Assembly (NCBI GenBank): GCA_003646935.1
Contig: QMLW01000002.1
Span: 1 to 18,438, forward strand
DNA: 18,438 nt
Direction: 5' to 3'
Source of the DNA: Deltaproteobacteria bacterium
GTDB taxonomy: Bacteria > Desulfobacterota > DSM-4660 > Desulfatiglandales > B25-G16
The notes under the pieces were generated by a model. That model did no database searches and was not told where the DNA came from. It saw only the letters and a list, made by a program, of their open reading frames with translations. The position numbers and the translations under genes are program-made. This document shows, piece by piece, positions 14,606 to 18,438 of this stretch (positions are counted from its first letter, which is position 1; each line of letters starts with the position of its first letter).

Positions 14606-16420
14606 GTGGAAAAATCCTATGTTTCACCTCTCCTTTCTCGCATCACCCTGAATCTAATCGTAATCGTCCTTGCACTCCTTGCGGCCCTGTCCTTACCCTG
14701 TTCCTCGCTTGCACGAGAAGCCGATAGGGACACCTTTTCCATCTCCCTCGTTCAAGAGGCCACGGTAAAGAAGATCAAGGGCGAGGGGGCTGCCTATGAG
14801 CGATATACGGTGAAAAAGGGTGACTACCTCTGCAAGATTCTCCGCGACAAGGGATTGATCCCGGGGCCCGATATCAAAGAATTGCTCTCCGCTATAAAGG
14901 GCATGAATAAATCTTTGACAAATCTGGACCTCATTCACCCAGGGCAGACTATACTCATTCCGCTCAAACTAGTGCCTGAGAAGAGATATAGGAGCGAGGT
15001 CGATGATTTCTTTCAGAAATCGGTGATGGGTTTCTCCTCTTTAGAGGACGTAAGCCTTGAGAACTATGTGGTAAAACCCGGAGACAGTCTCACGAAGGTA
15101 GTCATGAGCAAGTATAAGATTCCCCCTGACTATCTCTACAATGAATATCTCGAGCTCGTCCAGAAGTTTAATCCCACCATGAAAGACCCCGATCTCATCT
15201 ACCCGAACCAGACCATCAGGCTCCCCATCTATTCGCCAGAGATCGTTAAGATGCCTATTAAAAAAACCCACAGGCCGAAACCCAAGAGGAAAATCGCCCT
15301 CAAGAAAACCGAGCCCGTAGTAACCTCACCGGTACAGAAACCCCCGAAAACCCTTTCTCTGAGCAGAGAGCTCAAGGACGTATTCGATCAAATCGGCGAG
15401 GAATGGGTCGATTCCGGCGAGCAGTTCATCCCCCTGAAATCAGGAGGACATGTAAACCTCAAGGCCGAATCCTTTCCCACGCTAAACCTGCGCAATGGCA
15501 GGATGCTGATCATCGACATCGGAAATGAGCTCCCCGAGGAGATCACTAGGCTGATTGAATCGGACTGGCAGACCTACAAGGTCGTGCACCTCGCCCCCCA
15601 CGACAATCTCAAAGCGTCCCTGGACAAAATCCTCGCTGCCTGCGCCTACCACGAGGTGCTAGGGTCAGGAGAGAGGCTGAAGATACGAAGCGACATCGAC
15701 ATTACCCTTGGCGGTGACTGGGTCATTATCCCGCAAAAGACAACGGGGGATACACCTGAGCGCATCGTCTCGCTCGCCCTTATAGGTAACCAAACGGAAC
15801 GGACACCCATGGTGGTGAGGACATACCTCGAAAAGCTCGGCATAAGGGTAATTGAGTACCCCGATTTCCCCGCTCCTCCAAAGGCAGAAGAAGAATTACC
15901 CGCAAAGAAGGTGATATCCCTTGAGAAGGGGAACCCCTTTCCCCTGCCAACGATGCTCTTAGATCTCGCGGGTCAATCCTTCTCCAGTGAGGTGAAGATC
16001 CCTGTGTACCAGGGCGGAGGGACCGGCTTTAATCTCATAATTCACGCGGATCTATTCTTCAACAGGGCGGGCAACGATTGCATCATCGACACCACCGGCC
16101 TATCCCCCGATATTATAGAGCTGCTTAAAAAACACCAATTCCGTGTGCTCACCCTTGCGGGTGAAAAGGACCCCAGGAAGGTTACCGAGGCCGTGCTTGA
16201 TTTCCTGGAGTTGGAATTCTATTCAAAGCCCCATGAGTTCCTCGTCTCTTCAAGGGATAAGGCACGAAATATCACGCTTACCGTTCACGGGATAAGCTTT
16301 TCGGATAAAAATAGCCGAAAGATCCTGGCCACCGATAGAACCCTTCCCCGTGAGGTTGTAGCCTTCCTCAATCAAAGGGGGTACCACCTGCTTGAGTTAG
16401 GCCAACTGGATGGCAGATAA
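14606..16420 (+). CDS. Secreted double-LysM protein with a duplicated C-terminal domain
   Basis: A 604-residue exported protein. Signal peptide at about 1-36 (hydrophobic LNLIVIVLALLAALSL, then PCSSLA before READ). LysM 1 at about 66-121 (YTVKKGDYLCKIL to HPGQTILIPL) and LysM 2 at about 153-208 (YVVKPGDSLTKVV to YPNQTIRLPI) should bind peptidoglycan. A Lys/Pro-rich linker (about 212-250) leads to a C-terminal half I do not recognise, made of two related units at about 298-418 and 489-598. Start: GTG 14606 has GGAGGAGG 4 nt upstream and puts the signal peptide at the N-terminus; the frame is open from GTG 14519 (AGAGGG upstream), which would add 29 residues before it. Probably periplasmic and cell-wall linked. 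No hydrolase motif is seen. Confidence 0.82.
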   Translation: MEKSYVSPLLSRITLNLIVIVLALLAALSLPCSSLAREADRDTFSISLVQEATVKKIKGEGAAYERYTVKKGDYLCKILRDKGLIPGPDIKELLSAIKGMNKSLTNLDLIHPGQTILIPLKLVPEKRYRSEVDDFFQKSVMGFSSLEDVSLENYVVKPGDSLTKVVMSKYKIPPDYLYNEYLELVQKFNPTMKDPDLIYPNQTIRLPIYSPEIVKMPIKKTHRPKPKRKIALKKTEPVVTSPVQKPPKTLSLSRELKDVFDQIGEEWVDSGEQFIPLKSGGHVNLKAESFPTLNLRNGRMLIIDIGNELPEEITRLIESDWQTYKVVHLAPHDNLKASLDKILAACAYHEVLGSGERLKIRSDIDITLGGDWVIIPQKTTGDTPERIVSLALIGNQTERTPMVVRTYLEKLGIRVIEYPDFPAPPKAEEELPAKKVISLEKGNPFPLPTMLLDLAGQSFSSEVKIPVYQGGGTGFNLIIHADLFFNRAGNDCIIDTTGLSPDIIELLKKHQFRVLTLAGEKDPRKVTEAVLDFLELEFYSKPHEFLVSSRDKARNITLTVHGISFSDKNSRKILATDRTLPREVVAFLNQRGYHLLELGQLDGR

Positions 16421-16504
16421 GGCCCCTATGTTTATTCTCTTCTCCAATCTCCTCTCCCTAGCCTGGATTTCCATGTTAGTTTTTTGAGTTAACACCACGC
16501 TCCG

Positions 16505-16518
16505 TTATCCTAGGATAA
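16505..16518. repeat. 14-bp perfect palindrome TTATCCTAGGATAA
   Basis: Fully self-complementary 14-mer in the gap after the LysM gene. Without a nearby promoter or regulator it is only a candidate protein-binding site. Confidence 0.45.
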
Positions 16519-16585
16519 ATTGGAGTCTCTTTCCACCTAGCCAAGGAAGTGGTAAATCGGTTTTATCAAACCCTGAAGATATTAG

Positions 16586-16606
16586 AAACGGATTATGGGT
16601 CCGTTT
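16586..16606 (+). terminator. Weak hairpin, possible terminator after the LysM gene
   Basis: AAACGGA (16586-16592) pairs with TCCGTTT (16600-16606) around a 7-nt loop, followed by only two more T before GG. It lies 165 bp after the LysM stop. A short stem and T-tract make it a weak candidate. Confidence 0.3.
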
Positions 16607-16771
16607 TTGGTAATGAACGATGATTTCATTTTCAGTAATATTGATTTTTTGGTGTTTGTTGGGCTACGGATTATACCTGGACAGCGGAACCACTTGCTTT
16701 TTCTGATAGCTACCTCAATCAGAAGACTCTTCAATCTTCAGCTTAGTACATGACAAAAAATCGAAATCGTT

Positions 16772-17119
16772 GTGTCTAACCCTGTTTCTTTATGGCCGCC
16801 AAATCACAAAATGAGGCCTGTGAGCGTGAGCGTTGCTGCCTCAGACAATTGTGATGAAAGTCCCCAATCCATCATTGCCGATGTGAATAGCAACGAGCCC
16901 ACAGACGGCTTAGGAGATGGCGATAAAGCCCCAGATTGGGAGATTACAGGTGACTTGACCGTGGATCTCAGGGCGAAAAGATCAGGGACAGGAAGCGGTC
17001 GTGTGTATACCATTTCCGTTAAGTGTTGTGATGCTTGGGGAAATACCGCAACCCAAAATGTCGAAGTTACGGTGCCTCATGATCAGGGCAAGAAGGAGAA
17101 GAAAAGAGGCAAGAAGTAA
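16772..17119 (+). pseudogene. Orphan C-terminal fragment of an extracellular repeat/adhesin-type protein
   Basis: A 115-residue open frame from GTG 16772. It contains SLWPPNHKMRPVSVSVAASD, SNEPTDGLGDGDKAPDWEIT, LRAKRSGTGSGRVYTISVKC and WGNTATQNVEVTVPHDQG, the pattern of a beta-sandwich module that usually closes large secreted bacterial proteins, next to HYR/Ig-like repeats. Here it begins right at the module edge, has no signal peptide and no good ribosome binding site, and its frame is closed by a stop at 16751, so it is most likely the surviving 3' end of a larger gene. The strongly basic tail KKEKKRGKK is unusual. A strong terminator follows. An expressed stand-alone domain cannot be excluded. 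Confidence 0.6.
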
Positions 17120-17164
17120 TCAAGAGTTTTGATCTGACCTGTTGACTTTGGAAAAAAATTGGAG

Positions 17165-17193
17165 AAGGCGGTTGAAGGTATTTCAACCGCCTT
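17165..17193. terminator. Strong rho-independent terminator, probably bidirectional
   Basis: AAGGCGGTTGAA and TTCAACCGCCTT form a perfect 12-bp stem around a 5-nt loop, followed on the plus strand by TATATCTTTC. On the minus strand the stem is followed within 6 nt by a run of seven T. It lies between the fragment ending at 17119 and the convergent brnA at 17245 and could stop transcripts from both sides. Confidence 0.82.
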
Positions 17194-17244
17194 TATATCT
17201 TTCATGACTGGCGCTTAGCAATAAGGGAGTCATTGACTTTGACT

Positions 17245-17532
17245 TTAATCGAAAAGATCCAATCGCCGCTTCTCCTCATAGACCTTTTCGGAAAGTAGTT
17301 CCCGAAGCAGGCTCTGGTAGGAAGTCATTCCCCTTATACGAGCTAATCGGCGCAGGTCATCTATAATAGACTGCGGCAGAGAGACCGAGGTTTTTAAAAG
17401 CTTCAGCCTGCCTTCATACTTGGGCACAACCTGCAAGGGTATTCTGACAACCTCAGGTTTTCTAAGGTCAAAGTCTTTTAGGGTGTAATGCTCCTCAGTT
17501 GCCTGATTTTTATTCCTTTGTTTGTCTTTCAT
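17245..17532 (-). CDS. brnA: BrnA-type ribbon-helix-helix antitoxin
   Basis: A 95-residue protein. The C-terminal half is a ribbon-helix-helix DNA-binding unit: strand KTSVSLP (47-53), helix SIIDDLRRLARIRG (55-68) and helix SYQSLLRELLSEKVYEEK (71-88), as in BrnA/CopG antitoxins. The N-terminal part (LKDFDLRKPEVV) would wrap the toxin. It neutralises BrnT and represses the shared promoter. Start: ATG 17532 has AAAGG 7 nt upstream; ATG 17547 would add MKGVY but has a poorer site. With ATG 17532 the gene overlaps the end of brnT by 23 bp. Other RHH antitoxin families are possible, but the partner fixes the type. Confidence 0.82.
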   Translation of the reverse strand: MKDKQRNKNQATEEHYTLKDFDLRKPEVVRIPLQVVPKYEGRLKLLKTSVSLPQSIIDDLRRLARIRGMTSYQSLLRELLSEKVYEEKRRLDLFD

Positions 17533-17800
17533 ATATACGCCTTTCATTCGTCTTCATATCCCGTGCATGAATTGGGCGAGCCACTTCGACAGATTTGTGT
17601 TGAAATACAACAAAAAGATATCGTCCGCCTATGGTTCGTCCCAACAACACGCGTCGATCACGAATCTTCTTATGGGGAAAAATAACAAACGGGGGATTGT
17701 TAAAGCATTGCTCGATCTCTTCTGCCGTAACCCCATGCCTTATTTCATTCTTCCAAATATTATCCTCATCCCACTCTATGTATCGATAGCAGGCAGCCAT
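17510..17800 (-). CDS. brnT: BrnT family toxin (DUF497)
   Basis: A 96-residue protein with the DUF497/BrnT layout: N-terminal IEWDEDN (8-14), RHGVTAEEIEQCF (21-33), NPPFVIF, RDRRVLLGRTIGGRYLFVVF (47-66) and the closing ARPIHARDMKTNERRIYE (74-91). BrnT toxins are small RelE-like ribonucleases that stop translation under stress; activity here is inferred. The toxin gene precedes the antitoxin gene, the usual order for brnTA and opposite to most type II modules. The ATG at 17800 has no ribosome binding site, and the promoter -10 box is only 6 bases upstream, so the mRNA is probably leaderless. Confidence 0.85.
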   Translation of the reverse strand: MAACYRYIEWDEDNIWKNEIRHGVTAEEIEQCFNNPPFVIFPHKKIRDRRVLLGRTIGGRYLFVVFQHKSVEVARPIHARDMKTNERRIYERQTKE

Positions 17801-17806
17801 AAATCA

Positions 17807-17835
17807 AACATACCGATATTACGGTATAAAGTCAA
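17807..17835 (-). promoter_or_regulatory. brnTA promoter
   Basis: On the minus strand TTGACT (17830-17835, 5 of 6) and TATGTT (17807-17812, 4 of 6) with exactly 17-bp spacing. The -10 box ends 6 bases before the brnT ATG, which places the transcription start at or next to the start codon. Confidence 0.62.
17810..17827. promoter_or_regulatory. Likely BrnA operator, ATACCG-N6-CGGTAT
   Basis: A perfect inverted repeat with 6-bp arms and 6-bp centre, lying almost wholly between the -35 and -10 boxes of the brnTA promoter. RHH antitoxins autorepress through such sites, so a role in BrnA (or BrnA-BrnT) autorepression is likely but inferred. Confidence 0.58.
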
Positions 17836-17901
17836 GCCAAAGGCAAAAAATCAGTTTACCATGATACCCATTAAAAAACTCGCCTCAATACGCCAAACAC
17901 A

Positions 17902-17930
17902 TTGACGGTAGGCCTGCATACCTATATAAA
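17902..17930 (+). promoter_or_regulatory. Sigma70-type promoter of the gamma-glutamyltransferase gene
   Basis: TTGACG (17902-17907) and TATAAA (17925-17930), each 5 of 6, with exactly 17-bp spacing. Transcription would start near 17937, giving a leader of about 65 nt before the ATG. No clear operator or riboswitch is seen in it. Confidence 0.7.
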
Positions 17931-18001
17931 TAGTGCCGTTTTAGATACATTAGCCTGTCCAGTTATCATTCAATCTGCATAGAACCCGTGGAGGATGAAC
18001 T

Positions 18002-18438
18002 ATGGAGTTCTCGTATAGGCAAAAACGGGAGTGGGGGTCACCTGCCCAGAGGTCGGTGCTGATGGCTCGCAGAGGAATGGTGGCATCGAGTCAGCATATG
18101 GCAACCCTTTCCGGTTATAACGCATTATCCAAAGGCGGAAATGCTGTGGATGCAGCGGTGGCTATGGTAAGCACCCTGAGCGTGGTGGAGACCTATTCGG
18201 TGGGGATCGGGGGCGATGCCTTTGCCCTCATCTACCTCGCGAAAGAAGACAAGCTCATCGGCATGAATGCGAGCGGCAGGGCCCCATACCAGGCAACCAG
18301 GGATTGGTTTCACGGACAGGGATTAACGGCCATCCCGGAGTTGGGCATGCTGCCTGTCACCGTGCCCGGGGCCATGCACGGCTGGGCCCAGGCAGTAGAG
18401 CGGTATGGCGAATTACACCTCGGTGATCTGCTTGAGGA
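18002..18438 (+). CDS. ggt: Gamma-glutamyltransferase family protein, N-terminal part (cut by window edge)
   Basis: The first 145 codons of a longer gene. The reading MVASSQHMATLSGYNAL, then KGGNAVDAAVAMVSTLSVVE, SVGIGGDAFALIY and VPGAMHGW is the N-terminal large-subunit pattern of gamma-glutamyltransferases (glutathione hydrolase and relatives), N-terminal nucleophile enzymes that self-cleave. The self-cleavage Thr lies beyond the window, so activity cannot be judged. There is no signal peptide, unlike periplasmic GGTs; this fits cytoplasmic members such as YwrD-like proteins, or acylase relatives. The start is well supported by GGAGG 7 nt before the ATG and a good promoter. Confidence 0.88.
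   Translation, partial: MEFSYRQKREWGSPAQRSVLMARRGMVASSQHMATLSGYNALSKGGNAVDAAVAMVSTLSVVETYSVGIGGDAFALIYLAKEDKLIGMNASGRAPYQATRDWFHGQGLTAIPELGMLPVTVPGAMHGWAQAVERYGELHLGDLLE

Larger units (their letters stand above)
16421..16771. other. Non-coding region with two dyads
   Basis: No credible gene. It holds a 14-bp perfect palindrome (16505-16518) and a weak hairpin (16586-16606), both listed separately. The last 150 bases carry short open stretches in several frames but nothing resembling the missing N-terminal part of the downstream fragment; a TGA at 16751 closes its frame. Confidence 0.6.

Noticed and set aside
17522..17905. 127-codon plus-strand open frame
   Set aside because: Antisense to brnT and its promoter; no domain pattern, while the minus-strand BrnT reading is clear.

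Overview
The window reads as a piece of a Gram-negative, anaerobic bacterial chromosome, most likely from a Desulfobacterota (deltaproteobacterial) lineage. This is inferred from gene content and remembered family sequences, not from a search. The main pointers are an AhbC-type radical SAM enzyme (the siroheme-dependent heme route of sulfate reducers and some archaea), a System II cytochrome c maturation pair (ResB/CcsA), an alaC-hom gene order, and an outer-membrane LpxR remnant. Base composition is moderate and most genes have recognisable Shine-Dalgarno (SD) sites. No rRNA, tRNA, CRISPR array or insertion sequence was seen.

Layout. (1) 1-1523, minus strand: an alanine/aspartate-family aminotransferase followed by the start of homoserine dehydrogenase (cut by the window edge), an amino-acid operon with a plausible promoter at 1551-1580. 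(2) 1524-2055: a long non-coding stretch with several perfect dyads and a 152-bp imperfect inverted repeat resembling a MITE/REP element. (3) 2056-3562, plus: purM and a DUF523 protein; 3616-3903, minus: a small ABM-domain protein. (4) 4177-8296, plus: ahbC-resB-ccsA-plsC, tightly packed. Heme synthesis sits directly before the cytochrome c heme-lyase complex, so heme supply and cytochrome assembly appear co-expressed. The cluster ends with a miniature LpxR-like protein that keeps only a signal peptide and the last beta strands. (5) 8692-14281, minus: smc, ftsY (TTG start) and a DUF72 protein coupled to ftsY. (6) 14282-14518: a divergent promoter region for smc and a secreted two-LysM protein whose C-terminal half contains a duplicated domain. 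(7) 16421-17193: non-coding DNA, an orphan C-terminal fragment of an extracellular adhesin-like protein and a strong terminator. (8) 17245-17800, minus: a BrnT/BrnA toxin-antitoxin pair with a promoter-embedded palindrome and a probably leaderless toxin mRNA. (9) 17902-18438, plus: a strong promoter and the start of a gamma-glutamyltransferase without signal peptide.

Most of the window is housekeeping. The points of interest are the LpxR mini-gene, the inverted-repeat element before purM, the duplicated domain in the LysM protein, and the accessory 16.4-17.9 kb stretch (gene fragment plus toxin-antitoxin module). I did not find a convincing new multi-gene defence or metabolic system.
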